From contig DAOVTY010000015.1 of the NCBI GenBank assembly GCA_030632865.1, positions 1-21,753 of the forward strand: a DNA stretch of 21,753 bases. Direction: 5' to 3'. Position numbers and translations under genes: made by a program. The notes under the pieces were generated by a model. It ran no database searches, had not been told where the DNA came from, and worked only from the letters and a program-made list of their open reading frames with translations. Shown here one piece after another: positions 13,470 through 21,753 of this stretch. The stretch's first letter is position 1, and the number at the start of each line of letters is the position of its first letter. The stretch is from Bacteroidota bacterium (lineage in GTDB: Bacteria; Bacteroidota; Bacteroidia; Bacteroidales; Prolixibacteraceae).

Positions 13470-14441
13470 TTACTTTTTATAGCTCATTGCACCCAACATA
13501 TTACCATAAATGGTATTTAGCGATTCTAAGTGCTTATTAAGTTGTTCTGCGTTTTCTTTATACTTTTTCAATTCGTCAACCGAAGAGGCAAGTATATTAT
13601 TCATTTCCCCTAAATCCTGACTAAACTTCTGACTAGCCTTAAACTGCTCTTCTGTTCCTTTCAGTTGAGTTTCGAAATTTGAGTTTAATGCAGAAAGATT
13701 TCCGTTTAGTTTATCTAAGTTGCCAGAGTACTGTTTAGAGCTCTCTTTTATACCATTTAGTTCTGTACTAATTGACTGCCCAGCATCGTCGTAAGTTGCT
13801 GCCAAACGTTTTCCTGTTTCAGCTAATTGATTTGAAAACTGTTCACCGCTTGTATGAATTTTTTCAATGAATCCAACTCCCGATTCCGACAGTTTACGCG
13901 CTGTTGATGAGTACGATTCAGTCAACGAATCAACCGAACTGCTAATCATTTCGTTAGCGCGTTCGTTTATTCCGGCAAAGTTATTCATCGATTCTGAAGC
14001 CGAACCAATATTTTTTACATACATATCGGTGGCTAAAGTAGCCGTAGAAATATCGCTAATACCTTTTGCTGTGTTGCTTAAATCATTTAAACCCTTTCCA
14101 ACTTTATCTAAAAGTTCAGGTGTTAATTCTGAACTGGAAAAAAGATCGCCTAATCCCTTTTTGTTTTTTTGATCTAATTCATCAAGACCCACCAATTCAT
14201 ACTCCTCTTTTAATTCAGGATAAACCTTGCTCCATTCGGGTAGATCTGAAGGTGGCTCGAATGCTGATAAAAAGAAAATAAATGCCTCGGTAACTAATCC
14301 GATAGTTAATAACAAACTTGAATATTTCCAATGCTCTAACTTAAACAGCGCACCAATCATAACCATTGAGGCACCCCAGCCATAAACATAGCCCATAAAT
14401 GTTTTCCAACGTTTTGTTTTAAATAATTCTCCCAGATTCAT
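13470..14441 (-). CDS. gldL: Type IX secretion / gliding motor protein GldL/PorL
   Basis: Inner-membrane stator-like subunit: two transmembrane helices near the N terminus (about 16-33, YVYGWGASMVMIGALFKL, and about 41-60, SSLLLTIGLVTEAFIFFLSA) joined by EHWKY. Glu52 in helix 2 matches the buried acidic residue (Glu49 of F. johnsoniae GldL) thought to carry protons. A long cytoplasmic region follows (about 64-323), rich in Ser, Asn, Lys and Glu with heptad-like helices, ending in KHLESLNTIYGNMLGAMSYKK. 323 residues. It begins 34 bp after the gldK stop codon and is followed by gldM 19 bp later. Confidence 0.95.
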   Translation of the reverse strand: MNLGELFKTKRWKTFMGYVYGWGASMVMIGALFKLEHWKYSSLLLTIGLVTEAFIFFLSAFEPPSDLPEWSKVYPELKEEYELVGLDELDQKNKKGLGDLFSSSELTPELLDKVGKGLNDLSNTAKGISDISTATLATDMYVKNIGSASESMNNFAGINERANEMISSSVDSLTESYSSTARKLSESGVGFIEKIHTSGEQFSNQLAETGKRLAATYDDAGQSISTELNGIKESSKQYSGNLDKLNGNLSALNSNFETQLKGTEEQFKASQKFSQDLGEMNNILASSVDELKKYKENAEQLNKHLESLNTIYGNMLGAMSYKK

Positions 14442-14475
14442 AATCTATTCAGAAATTAAATTAACAATAAAACAA

Positions 14476-15813
14476 TTAAAATTCTTCTCCAAAAGTAGAG
14501 CGCACACACCGAAAACCGACGTATGATTTTGTAGTATCCTGATATTCGTAGTTTCTTGTGGAAACTTGAATATAGCTTGAAATATCTTTCCACGATCCAC
14601 CGCGAATAACTTTACGTTTCATCACAGGAGGATCATCGGGTCGTGCATTGTATGTAAAAGTGGGATTTAAATCGCCAAAGTAATTGTATCCGGCTTCATC
14701 ATAAGCTGTACTTGTCCATTCTGCAATATTACCTGCCATATCATATAACCCGTACTCATTTGGATCGTAACTTCCAACTTTCATAGATGCTATTCCACCA
14801 TCTTCTACATAGTTACCACGCAATGGTTTAAAGTTTGCTAGGAAAACACCATCGTCATCTCTTGTGTAATATCCACCCCAGGGATACATTGAAAAGTCTT
14901 TTCCTCCACGTGCTGCGTATTCCCACTCTACTTCGGTTGGTAATCTGTAAACCTGTAGTTCGGGTTCTCCTTTCATCGATAAAAAGTCGCTTTGAATTTT
15001 TGTTCTCCAATTACAAAAAGCTTCTGCTTGTTTCCAGGTTACTCCAACTACAGGATAGTCGTCGAAACCAGGATGCCAAAAATAACGTGTTGCCAATGGT
15101 TCGTTATATGAATATGTAAAATCTCTAATCCATGTTAATGTATCAGGATAAATTGGTACTTGATCTTGCATAATAAATGATGAACGATTTGTTATAGGTA
15201 CTAATTCTCCATCAGGATCATAAACATTTCCTTCGTAACGTTGATCGTCAAAATTATAACTATTACTTCTTTTTGCAGCTTGATTTAAATCAATCCACCA
15301 ATATTCGTAAACTAATTTTCTTGTGTCGATTTCTTTTTTTCCAAAAAATCTTTCTTCTTCGGGCATGTACAAATCTTGCATTGCCATTTGATAGTCTATA
15401 TCTCCCCAATCAATTTTTTCTTTCCAATTAATTGTTGGAGGGTCAATTGGATTTCCTTCTCTATCTTCGGTATTTAAAAATTCAGGATATTGGTCTCCAA
15501 GCATTTTTCTTGCCATTGAATCTCTAACCCAACTCACAAATTGACGGTATTCGTTATTTGTAATTTCAGTATCATCCATCCAAAATGCTTCTTGAGTAAC
15601 AGTCATGGTTGGAACTCCTGACATACTTGCATCTTGATCGCTGGGGCCAATATTTAAACTACCTCTTCGAACAAACACCATTCCATATGGCTGTGTTTCT
15701 CTCCATTTTGGTCTGTTTTGTACTCCAACCAGCTCTCCATTACCAGAATTGCTACACCCTGTAAAGCCAAGTACACTCCAGATTACGACTGCAATTAAAA
15801 GAAGTTTTTTCAT
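14476..15813 (-). CDS. gldK: Type IX secretion lipoprotein GldK/PorK
   Basis: Outer-membrane lipoprotein that with GldN builds the periplasmic ring of the type IX secretion system. 445 residues: signal MKKLLLIAVVIWSVLGFTGC with lipid-modified Cys20. The FGE/SUMF1-like fold contains GMVFVRRGSLNIGPS, FWMDDTEITNNEYRQF, FDDYPVVGVTWKQAEAFCNW, RLPTEVEWEYAARGG, YGLYDMAGNIAEWTS, KRKVIRGGSWKD and VGFRCVR. Members of this group use the fold structurally rather than as formylglycine-generating enzymes. Called the true gldK because of its place in the canonical porP-K-L-M-N order; a paralogue lies past gldN. A 133-bp gap to porP holds no terminator, so cotranscription with porP is likely. Confidence 0.95.
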   Translation of the reverse strand: MKKLLLIAVVIWSVLGFTGCSNSGNGELVGVQNRPKWRETQPYGMVFVRRGSLNIGPSDQDASMSGVPTMTVTQEAFWMDDTEITNNEYRQFVSWVRDSMARKMLGDQYPEFLNTEDREGNPIDPPTINWKEKIDWGDIDYQMAMQDLYMPEEERFFGKKEIDTRKLVYEYWWIDLNQAAKRSNSYNFDDQRYEGNVYDPDGELVPITNRSSFIMQDQVPIYPDTLTWIRDFTYSYNEPLATRYFWHPGFDDYPVVGVTWKQAEAFCNWRTKIQSDFLSMKGEPELQVYRLPTEVEWEYAARGGKDFSMYPWGGYYTRDDDGVFLANFKPLRGNYVEDGGIASMKVGSYDPNEYGLYDMAGNIAEWTSTAYDEAGYNYFGDLNPTFTYNARPDDPPVMKRKVIRGGSWKDISSYIQVSTRNYEYQDTTKSYVGFRCVRSTFGEEF

Positions 15814-15946
15814 ACGTTTAAATTTTACGTAATATTATGATAACATATGAAACCTACAATGAAATTTAACTAAACTTGTTAACACTTAATAGTTATTAAA
15901 TCTACTGCTTGTTCATATTTATTTTAATTCAACAATAATTTATTTT

Positions 15947-16900
15947 TCACAAAAATCTAATACTCTTATACTTTTGATTTCGGTTCTTTTCTAGGTCAAG
16001 CGAATAACTCACAAAAATTTCGTGCGAACCAAATCCATAACGACTCATTGCCGATGTAACTAGGTCGAACGAATAACCAAATCGGAGTCCATTTTCCATC
16101 TCCATCCCCATTAATAGGGAAACTGCATCTTGAACACGATAAGAAATTCCTCCCCAAAAGCGTTCGTCAAAAATAATATTTGCATTCAAATCTAACTGCC
16201 AACTGGCCACATCAGATTTTATAAAAAACGAAGGTCGCAACTCAAATAACGGATCGGCTAGTTTAATATTGTATCCTCCCGACAAATAATAGTGCCTCAC
16301 CATAAATGTACCTGCATGGTCATCAAACATTATAGAAGCCTGATTTAAATGAGTTACAGAGACTCCCAAATAATATTGATTCGTTGATAGGTACAATCCT
16401 AATCCTGCATCGAAAGCCATTTGGCTTACTTCCCCCGGTGGAATTAAATAGTCTCCTGATCCTCCTTCTGTATTGTTTAAAACATCATCTGAGGAAACCC
16501 AGGTTTTCGGATTAATTCCTTTGTTTAACACTCCCAAAGATACTCCAATTCCTAAAATCCCAATATTTAAAGGTACTTTATATGCATAATTGAAATTAAT
16601 TTGGGTGTTTTTCTCAAATCCCAAATCATCACTAACAACATTTATCCCAATTCCTCCGGGTGCTCCAAACGCCTCAATTGCTGCATCGGCACTAAAAACT
16701 AAAGTTTTGGGTGCTCCAATAAATCCTTCCCATTGGTATCTATTTAAAATAAGGCCGTTAATTGCACCTTCTGCCCCTGCAAAACCCGGATTTACACTTA
16801 ACTTATGAAACATGTTGTTTGTGTACTGCGGATCTTGCTGCCCAAAGGCAACGAAATTAACGATAAATACCCAAAATAAAAAAGAAATAAATTTTTTCAT
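15947..16900 (-). CDS. porP: PorP/SprF family type IX secretion outer-membrane protein
   Basis: 317-residue protein with signal peptide MKKFISFLFWVFIVNFVAFG, then QQDPQYTNNMFHKLSVNPGFAGAEG (split at about 21-45), the standard PorP/SprF opening. Alternating hydrophobic and polar strands with many Gly and aromatic residues follow, as in an outer-membrane beta-barrel (for example FNYAYKVPLNIGILGIGVSLG, GGISYRVQDAVSLLMGMEM and the ending of MSRYGFGSHEIFVSYSLDL). PorP is needed for secretion and has been linked to anchoring of secreted proteins. It is the first gene of the gld cluster. No TAnnTTTG match stands out in the 251 bp upstream. Confidence 0.93.
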   Translation of the reverse strand: MKKFISFLFWVFIVNFVAFGQQDPQYTNNMFHKLSVNPGFAGAEGAINGLILNRYQWEGFIGAPKTLVFSADAAIEAFGAPGGIGINVVSDDLGFEKNTQINFNYAYKVPLNIGILGIGVSLGVLNKGINPKTWVSSDDVLNNTEGGSGDYLIPPGEVSQMAFDAGLGLYLSTNQYYLGVSVTHLNQASIMFDDHAGTFMVRHYYLSGGYNIKLADPLFELRPSFFIKSDVASWQLDLNANIIFDERFWGGISYRVQDAVSLLMGMEMENGLRFGYSFDLVTSAMSRYGFGSHEIFVSYSLDLEKNRNQKYKSIRFL

Positions 16901-17074
16901 AGTTCTCTTTGGATGCGGCTTAACACTCTTTTAATCCTTGCTAAAGAAAATAAAAAATGTTGTTTGTTACAAACATCTGTTAGTATTGTATGCAAAGAAC
17001 GCTTGCTTTTATCTATTATTTTAACAAATTGCCTAAAATCTTTATTTTGAGTGATTAATTATCTTTATTAATTT

Positions 17075-17131
17075 CATATGATTATAATTGTTGCTTTATT
17101 AAGGCATCATATGGAACTCGCTTATAATCAT
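17075..17131. repeat. Overlapping, mutually exclusive inverted repeats upstream of porP
   Basis: ATGATTATAA (17078-17087) is the exact reverse complement of TTATAATCAT (17122-17131). CATATGAT (17075-17082), which overlaps its left arm, is the reverse complement of ATCATATG (17106-17113). The two stems share bases and cannot coexist. They lie between the arginase-fold gene and porP, 21-77 bp past the former's stop codon; neither has a U-tract of terminator type. Confidence 0.4.
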
Positions 17132-17151
17132 CTTCCTGTATGTAGAAAATT

Positions 17152-18315
17152 TCACATGCTCGTTTCATCTAACTTTTGAATGTAATTCAGCCATAATTCA
17201 GGAATCTCATTATTTGATGCCTGAAGATATTCGAGCTCTGAACATGCAAAGTAGATGGGTTTTTTATTATGGGTATTTATCTGCATCCACCATTGGTTAG
17301 TTTCTGTATTTTTATAAAATACCAATGGATTATCCAGATCTTGTACTTCTACCCGAAACATTGTATTATTCTCGTTTTCAGCTTCATGTGTATTTTGCCG
17401 ATTTGCAAATCCTTCGATAAAATACCAAACTATTTGTGCAGCAAGTTTAGCTGTTATATTATGAATATCATTTTTCGAATAATATTCAAACAGTCCAAAT
17501 ACTTTCATACGATTACTTAAACCAGCGTATTTTGCTAACTGGCATGCTTCTTCGCTGAGTAAACCGTTTGGACTAAAACTGAATACTCCCGGAGCTTCTG
17601 AGTGCTTAATTGCTCCAATATCGAAAGATAGAACATCGGTATTTCGAAATATAGGCTCAACCAAAGAAATATTATCTCTTAATAATCCTAAGCGAATATT
17701 ACTATTAATACCTTTCGTTTTATAAAAGAACTCAGGTACAACATAATGATTTTGATATCCTATTAAACTAAATTGAAACATTTTAGGATTAGATGTAAAA
17801 ACCCGAGTTAAGTAATTTGTTGAATTGAAAGATTCTTTACTCTTTTTAATATCTAAAAATGCATCTATTGTTGAATAGGAAAATAGTCTGTTGTTTTTAA
17901 ATGCTTCGCAAATACCAAAGCTTAAATCCTGACTTCCGCCAATTATAATCGTAACTACCCCTAACTCATTAAAAAATTCAACAATATCTCTTATTGCATG
18001 ATAACACCCTTTTACACTGCTCGCAGGTTTTAAGTTGCCAAAATCAGCAATATTTAATTTAGTATGAACTTTTGAAAGATGGTACAGCTCTTTTCGTACT
18101 TCGTTATGAGCATCGGATAATTTATTGCCTGTTTTTCTACTGTCGAAAGGTGCGCCAATAATAGCAATATCAAGTTTTTGGATATTCTGCTGAGTAAGCG
18201 ATGATGTAGTTTTTTCTATCGCAGCACCGAACAAATAGTTCCAGTTAGATTGAATGTTTTGTTTAAATTGTTTGAAATCTACAGTTTCGAAATAATGGCG
18301 AATGTCCATTTCCAT
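17152..18315 (-). CDS. Arginase/ureohydrolase-fold protein, Bacteroidota 'formimidoylglutamase' type, metal site degenerate
   Basis: 387 residues. The fold is recognisable by DIAIIGAPFDSRK (about 49-61), VVTIIIGGSQDLSFG (about 120-134), SFDIGAIKHSEAPG (about 230-243), EEACQLAKYAGLS and IVWYFIEGFANR. Proteins of this type are commonly annotated formimidoylglutamase (HutG-like, histidine breakdown). However, the metal ligands of active arginases are altered: GGDHS is GGSQD, DAHxD is represented at best by DAFLD without the His, and SxDxDxxDP is SFDIGAIKHSE with one Asp. A C-terminal extension of about 70 residues (VQDLDNPLVFYKN, WWMQIN, ELWLNYIQKL) is not part of the catalytic core. An active hydrolase is doubtful and function is unknown. 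The frame continues to a TTG at 18342, but that lies inside a terminator hairpin, so ATG 18315 (or 18309) is preferred. No other hut genes are nearby. Confidence 0.8.
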   Translation of the reverse strand: MEMDIRHYFETVDFKQFKQNIQSNWNYLFGAAIEKTTSSLTQQNIQKLDIAIIGAPFDSRKTGNKLSDAHNEVRKELYHLSKVHTKLNIADFGNLKPASSVKGCYHAIRDIVEFFNELGVVTIIIGGSQDLSFGICEAFKNNRLFSYSTIDAFLDIKKSKESFNSTNYLTRVFTSNPKMFQFSLIGYQNHYVVPEFFYKTKGINSNIRLGLLRDNISLVEPIFRNTDVLSFDIGAIKHSEAPGVFSFSPNGLLSEEACQLAKYAGLSNRMKVFGLFEYYSKNDIHNITAKLAAQIVWYFIEGFANRQNTHEAENENNTMFRVEVQDLDNPLVFYKNTETNQWWMQINTHNKKPIYFACSELEYLQASNNEIPELWLNYIQKLDETSM

Positions 18316-18326
18316 AGTTTTTGATT

Positions 18327-18362
18327 GTAAAAATAAAGGCAAATGTTTAAATATTTGCCTTT
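18327..18362 (-). terminator. Intrinsic terminator after topA
   Basis: On the minus strand AAAGGCAAAT and ATTTGCCTTT (plus arms 18335-18344 and 18353-18362) form a perfect 10-bp stem with an 8-base loop, followed by TTTATTTTTAC. It begins 6 bp after the topA stop codon and separates topA from the arginase-fold gene. Confidence 0.75.
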
Positions 18363-18367
18363 TATCT

Positions 18368-20710
18368 CTATTTTTTTCTTCCTCGCCTAGGTTTTGGTTC
18401 CGGCGCTTCTTTTATAATCTTCAAACAATCGTCTAATTTAAGCTCTTCAGCTTTTGTAGTTTTTGGTATTTTATAGTTTTTCTTTTTGTACGAAATGTAA
18501 GGTCCCCACCTTCCATTCAACACTCTCAGTTCTGGTTCTTCTTCAAAAACAGTAATTATTGCTTTTCTATCTTTTTCTCGTTTTTCTTCTATTAATTCTA
18601 TTGCTACATCAAGTTCTACAGTAAATGGATCGTAATCTTTACTTAATGAGACAAATTTACTATCGTGCCTAACATAAGGACCGAACCTTCCAATTGCAAC
18701 TACTACTTTTTTATCTTCGTATTCTCCCAAATCTCTCGGAAGTTTAAATAGTTCCAAAGCTTCTTCCAGTGTAATCGTCTCAAGGTTTAGTCCGCCACGC
18801 AAGCTTGCAAATGTTGGTTTCTCTGCTCCTTCGTCGTCGCTAACTTCTCCAATTTGTGCAAATGGACCAAAACGTCCAATTTTTACTGAAACTGGTTTTC
18901 CTGTTTTTGGATCCTCTCCAAGAATTCGTTCTCCTTTAGAGCGTTCGGCATTTTTTAGAGCATTTTCTACTCGCCCATGAAAAGGTTTGTAGAATTTATC
19001 GAGCATTTCGTTCCAAACTTTTTTACCATCTGCAATGTCGTCAAATTCTGCTTCAACACTTGCGGTAAAATTGTAATCCATTATCAGATCAAAATTATCA
19101 ACTAAAAAATCGTTAACAACAGTTCCAATGTCAGTCGGTGAAAGTTTATTTTTTTCAGCTCCAGTTATTTCAGTTTTTGTTTGTTTGCTAATTTCACTGT
19201 TTTTCAACGAAAGAACAATATATTTTCTTTCATCACCTAAACGTTCTTCTTTTACAACGTAATTACGGTTTTGAATAGTTGTAATTGTTGGTGCAAAAGT
19301 TGACGGACGACCAATTCCGAGTTCCTCCAAACGCTTCACCAACGATGCTTCTGTGTATCGTGCCGGGCGTTGCGAGAAACGTTCAGTTGCCACTGCCGAA
19401 GTCATTTGTAATTCGTCTTTTGCTTTTAAAGGAGGAATTATTGCTTGCCCGTTTAAGGCATTTCCATTGCTGTTTTCTTCGTCGGTAGATTCTATGTAAA
19501 CACGTAAGAAACCATCAAAAATCAACACTTCTCCAGTTGCTACAAATTTCTCCTCAGCATTCGATATTGAAATAGAAACTGTAGTTTTTTCCAATTTGGC
19601 ATCGGCCATTTGCGATGCAATTGTACGTTTCCAAATTAATTCGTACAAACGTTGTTCCTGGCTTGTTCCTGCAACACTTTCATTGTCCATGTATGTAGGA
19701 CGAATTGCTTCGTGAGCTTCTTGTGCACCTTTTGCCTTGGTTTTATACTTGCGTATTTTCACATAGTTTTCACCATGTAAATTTGTAATTTTTTGTTTTG
19801 CTGTATTTATTGCAAGTCCCGATAAGTTTACCGAGTCGGTACGCATGTATGTAATTTTACCGCTTTCGTATAATCTCTGTGCAACTGCCATTGTTTGAGA
19901 AACCGAAAAACCCATCTTTCTACTTGCTTCTTGCTGAAGCGTAGAAGTTGTAAATGGTGCAGCCGGCGATCTTTTTCCTGGCTTTTTTGCCACATCGCTA
20001 ACATTAAACTCAGCAGTTTTGCATTTTTTTAAAAATGAATTTGCTTCTTCTGATGTTTTAAATTTTTTTGAAAGCTCAGCTTTAAGCTCTGTAATTTTTC
20101 CATTTTTATCTGGAACAAGAAAAAAACCATTTACACGAAACCACGATTCGCTTTTAAATTTTCGAATATCGCGCTCACGTTCAACAATTAATCTTACTGC
20201 CACAGATTGTACACGTCCTGCCGAAAGAGATGGTTTTACTTTTTTCCACAATACAGGAGAAACTTCAAAACCAACAATTCTATCTAGCACACGTCGTGCT
20301 TGTTGAGCATTTACCAAATTAATATCAATAGAGCGTGGATTTTCAACAGCACGCGTAATTGCATCTTTGGTTATTTCATGAAAAACAATACGTTTGGTAT
20401 TTTCGGGTTTTAACTTAAGAACTTCTTTTAAATGCCAGGCAATGGCTTCTCCTTCGCGGTCTTCATCAGAAGCTAACCAAACCATATCAGCGTTTTTTGC
20501 TAATTTTTTTAACTCGGCAACTACTTTCTTTTTATCGGGAGATACAATATATCTGGGCTTGAATTTATCTTCAATATCAATACCAAAATCTTTCTTCTCC
20601 AGGTCTCTAATGTGTCCCATGCTGGAGGTAACCACAAAACCTTTTCCAAGGAATTTTTCTATGGTTTTTGCTTTTGCCGGAGACTCTACAATTACAAGAT
20701 TTTCGTGCAT
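18368..20710 (-). CDS. topA: DNA topoisomerase I (type IA)
   Basis: Relaxes negative supercoils by single-strand cleavage through a 5'-phosphotyrosine. 780 residues. N-terminal TOPRIM domain: LVIVESPAKAKTIEKFLG (5-22, Glu9) and the acidic triad region LASDEDREGEAIAWHL (79-94). The active-site motif GKITYMRTDSVNLS puts the nucleophile at Tyr288. The PSLSAGRVQSVAVRLI segment (160-175) is conserved in the family. The C terminus has no cysteine zinc fingers; instead it carries TopoI C-terminal repeats of GRFGP type (KIGRFGPFAQIG, AIGRFGPYVRHDSKFVSL, NGRWGPYISYKKKNYKI) and a basic tail PKPRRGRKK, the usual Bacteroidota form. The ATG at 20708-20710 starts MHENLVIVESPAK. It is divergent from the penicillin-binding protein gene. 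Confidence 0.97.
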   Translation of the reverse strand: MHENLVIVESPAKAKTIEKFLGKGFVVTSSMGHIRDLEKKDFGIDIEDKFKPRYIVSPDKKKVVAELKKLAKNADMVWLASDEDREGEAIAWHLKEVLKLKPENTKRIVFHEITKDAITRAVENPRSIDINLVNAQQARRVLDRIVGFEVSPVLWKKVKPSLSAGRVQSVAVRLIVERERDIRKFKSESWFRVNGFFLVPDKNGKITELKAELSKKFKTSEEANSFLKKCKTAEFNVSDVAKKPGKRSPAAPFTTSTLQQEASRKMGFSVSQTMAVAQRLYESGKITYMRTDSVNLSGLAINTAKQKITNLHGENYVKIRKYKTKAKGAQEAHEAIRPTYMDNESVAGTSQEQRLYELIWKRTIASQMADAKLEKTTVSISISNAEEKFVATGEVLIFDGFLRVYIESTDEENSNGNALNGQAIIPPLKAKDELQMTSAVATERFSQRPARYTEASLVKRLEELGIGRPSTFAPTITTIQNRNYVVKEERLGDERKYIVLSLKNSEISKQTKTEITGAEKNKLSPTDIGTVVNDFLVDNFDLIMDYNFTASVEAEFDDIADGKKVWNEMLDKFYKPFHGRVENALKNAERSKGERILGEDPKTGKPVSVKIGRFGPFAQIGEVSDDEGAEKPTFASLRGGLNLETITLEEALELFKLPRDLGEYEDKKVVVAIGRFGPYVRHDSKFVSLSKDYDPFTVELDVAIELIEEKREKDRKAIITVFEEEPELRVLNGRWGPYISYKKKNYKIPKTTKAEELKLDDCLKIIKEAPEPKPRRGRKK

Positions 20711-20730
20711 ATTATTTCAAAAAATTTCTG

Positions 20731-20762
20731 CAAATTAAAGCAAATCAATTGCTAAGTTCAAA
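20731..20762 (-). promoter_or_regulatory. Candidate topA promoter
   Basis: On the minus strand TTTG (plus 20759-20762) is followed after 20 bp by TTAATTTG (plus 20731-20738), one mismatch from TAnnTTTG. Transcription would start about 15 bases before the topA ATG. Confidence 0.45.
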
Positions 20763-21024
20763 ATTTATTGCACTATTTTTTATTTCTGATAACATTGAGA
20801 CTATTTTTTTCAATTTGAAATTGTTTAAAGTTTAAGAGGATTTTAGATAGTAACATATTGATTTCAGTGGCAAAGCTCGGTTTTTATTGCATAGCCAAAG
20901 TTAGGGAAGAAAAATTATCTGAAGTCCTATGAAATCAGGATGTTGCACGCATATATTTAATTTAACATTAAACAATTTCTTTAAATAATTTAAAATATAA
21001 ACATGTTTAAACTCGTTTTAATAA

Positions 21025-21054
21025 TTGCAGCGTTGTAAGAATCGTATATATTTG
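21025..21054 (+). promoter_or_regulatory. Consensus promoter of the penicillin-binding protein gene
   Basis: TTG at 21025-21027 and TATATTTG at 21047-21054 are separated by 19 bp. This is the best match in the window to the Bacteroidota -33/-7 arrangement. The predicted start near 21061 leaves a leader of about 20 bases before the ATG at 21081. Confidence 0.7.
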
Positions 21055-21080
21055 TTCCGATAAATTAATTAGTAAAATTA

Positions 21081-21753
21081 ATGGTAAAAAATAAAATTAA
21101 TTTCAAAAAATATATTCTTTGGTTTTGGTCGGCTGTTGCATTTTTTATAGCAGGCGGCTTTCTTTTTTTCTTTTTAATAGCCAAGGGAATGTTAGGATTT
21201 ATGCCAAGTTTCGAAGAGTTGGAGAATCCCAGAAATGTTTTGGCTTCGGAGATTTATTTTGAAGATGGTAAGGTTATCGACAGATATTTTATTCGAGAAA
21301 ATCGTACTTATGTATCCTATAAAAATCTTCCTTCACATATAATTGATGCACTAATTGCAACAGAAGATGTTCGTTTTTATGATCATTCCGGAATTGATTT
21401 AAGAGGGTTGGGTAGGGTAGCAAAAGGTATTCTCACTAATAATTCGAGTTCGGGCGGAGGTAGCACTTTAAGTCAGCAGTTGGCAAAAATGCTTTTTCCT
21501 CGCGACAGAAATACTAGTGCAACAGATCTTGTATTACGTAAATTTAAAGAGTGGGTAATTGCCGTTAAGCTGGAACGTAGTTATACAAAAGAGGAAATTA
21601 TTTTAATGTATTTAAATAAATACGACTACCTAAACAATGCAGTGGGAATTAAGTCGGCCGCCGATGTCTATTTTAGTATAATTCCCGATTCTCTTCAACT
21701 TCACCAATCGGCAATGTTAGTTGGCATGGCAAAAAACTCTTCATTATTTAATC
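21081..21753 (+). CDS. Class A penicillin-binding protein 1A (3'-truncated by window edge)
   Basis: Peptidoglycan glycosyltransferase/transpeptidase anchored in the inner membrane. The 224 residues visible start MVKNKINFKKYILWFW with one transmembrane helix at about 11-34 and then the GT51 glycosyltransferase domain. GT51 motif 1 is IATEDVRFYDHSGIDLRGL (92-110), with the expected catalytic Glu95. Motif 2 is GGSTLSQQLAKMLF (126-139). Motif 3, KFKEWVIAVKLERSYTKEEI, runs at about 154-173, followed by LMYLNKYDY. The transpeptidase domain lies off the right edge, so class A (bifunctional) rather than a monofunctional transglycosylase is inferred from the motif 1 context and N-terminal arrangement. 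The ATG at 21081 follows a consensus promoter. Confidence 0.9.
   Translation, partial: MVKNKINFKKYILWFWSAVAFFIAGGFLFFFLIAKGMLGFMPSFEELENPRNVLASEIYFEDGKVIDRYFIRENRTYVSYKNLPSHIIDALIATEDVRFYDHSGIDLRGLGRVAKGILTNNSSSGGGSTLSQQLAKMLFPRDRNTSATDLVLRKFKEWVIAVKLERSYTKEEIILMYLNKYDYLNNAVGIKSAADVYFSIIPDSLQLHQSAMLVGMAKNSSLFN

Larger units (their letters stand above)
20711..21080. other. Divergent intergenic region topA / PBP1A
   Basis: 370 bases without a gene. They hold candidate promoters for both flanking genes near the ends (20731-20762 minus, 21025-21054 plus). In the middle, TGATTTCA (about 20862) and TGAAATCA (about 20930) form a distant 8-bp inverted repeat, and TCCT-ATGAAATC-AGGA a short hairpin. 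I see no tRNA, riboswitch or convincing small ORF. Confidence 0.5.

Noticed and set aside
13867..14281. Two overlapping plus-strand ORFs opposite gldL
   Set aside because: Antisense frames of a confidently identified gene, with no protein-like features.
18316..18342. TTG start for the arginase-fold gene
   Set aside because: It lies within the topA terminator hairpin, while two ATG codons just downstream give the usual N terminus.
20019..20738. Plus-strand ORFs opposite the 5' part of topA
   Set aside because: Mirror frames of the conserved TOPRIM-encoding region; no homology recognised.
20711..21080. Small RNA or riboswitch in the topA/PBP1A gap
   Set aside because: Only short, weak inverted repeats and promoter elements are seen; no terminator-ended structured element.

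Overview
The window is AT-rich and looks like a chromosomal segment of a Bacteroidota (Bacteroidetes) bacterium. The evidence is a complete type IX secretion core (PorP/SprF, GldK, GldL, GldM, GldN), several promoter-like sites of the Bacteroidota form TAnnTTTG, scarce Shine-Dalgarno sequences, a fused DAHP synthase/chorismate mutase, and a DUF4271-hemD-rnpA cluster. The gene set fits the Bacteroidales/Marinilabiliales side of the phylum; I cannot place it more closely from sequence alone.

Layout. Bases 1-460 (minus) hold the 5' part of a tRNA-dihydrouridine synthase, divergent from a plus-strand group: DUF4271 membrane protein, uroporphyrinogen-III synthase (TTG start), an intrinsic terminator, and rnpA. 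Converging on rnpA is a minus-strand aromatic amino acid operon, tyrA followed by the DAHP synthase/chorismate mutase fusion. Its leader (about 4800-4970) appears to be a complete, unannotated peptide attenuator: a TAnnTTTG promoter, a 24-residue leader peptide with eight alternating Tyr/Phe codons, mutually exclusive RNA segments, and a strong terminator just before tyrA. Then come recO (plus) and, convergent with it, a MEMO1-AMMECR1 fusion (minus).

From 7586 to 9476 (plus) lie two tandem paralogous lipoproteins and a small exported helical protein, all of unknown function. From 16900 down to 9534 (minus) runs porP-gldK-gldL-gldM-gldN, followed, beyond a terminator hairpin, by a second GldK-like lipoprotein. 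Further upstream on the minus strand are topA and an arginase-fold protein that has lost most metal ligands. At the right edge, a consensus promoter drives a class A penicillin-binding protein that runs off the window.

How the genes work together. GldL/GldM form the inner-membrane proton-driven motor, GldK/GldN the periplasmic ring under the outer membrane, and PorP/SprF an outer-membrane barrel; the second GldK could diversify that ring. TyrA and the DAHP synthase/chorismate mutase make the entry and branch steps towards Tyr and Phe, which matches the Tyr/Phe codons of the leader. The rest is housekeeping (tRNA modification, haem synthesis, RNase P, recombination, topoisomerase, cell wall).

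The best candidate for something undescribed is the Tyr/Phe leader-peptide attenuator at 4801-4965. No mobile elements, CRISPR arrays, tRNA or rRNA genes were seen.
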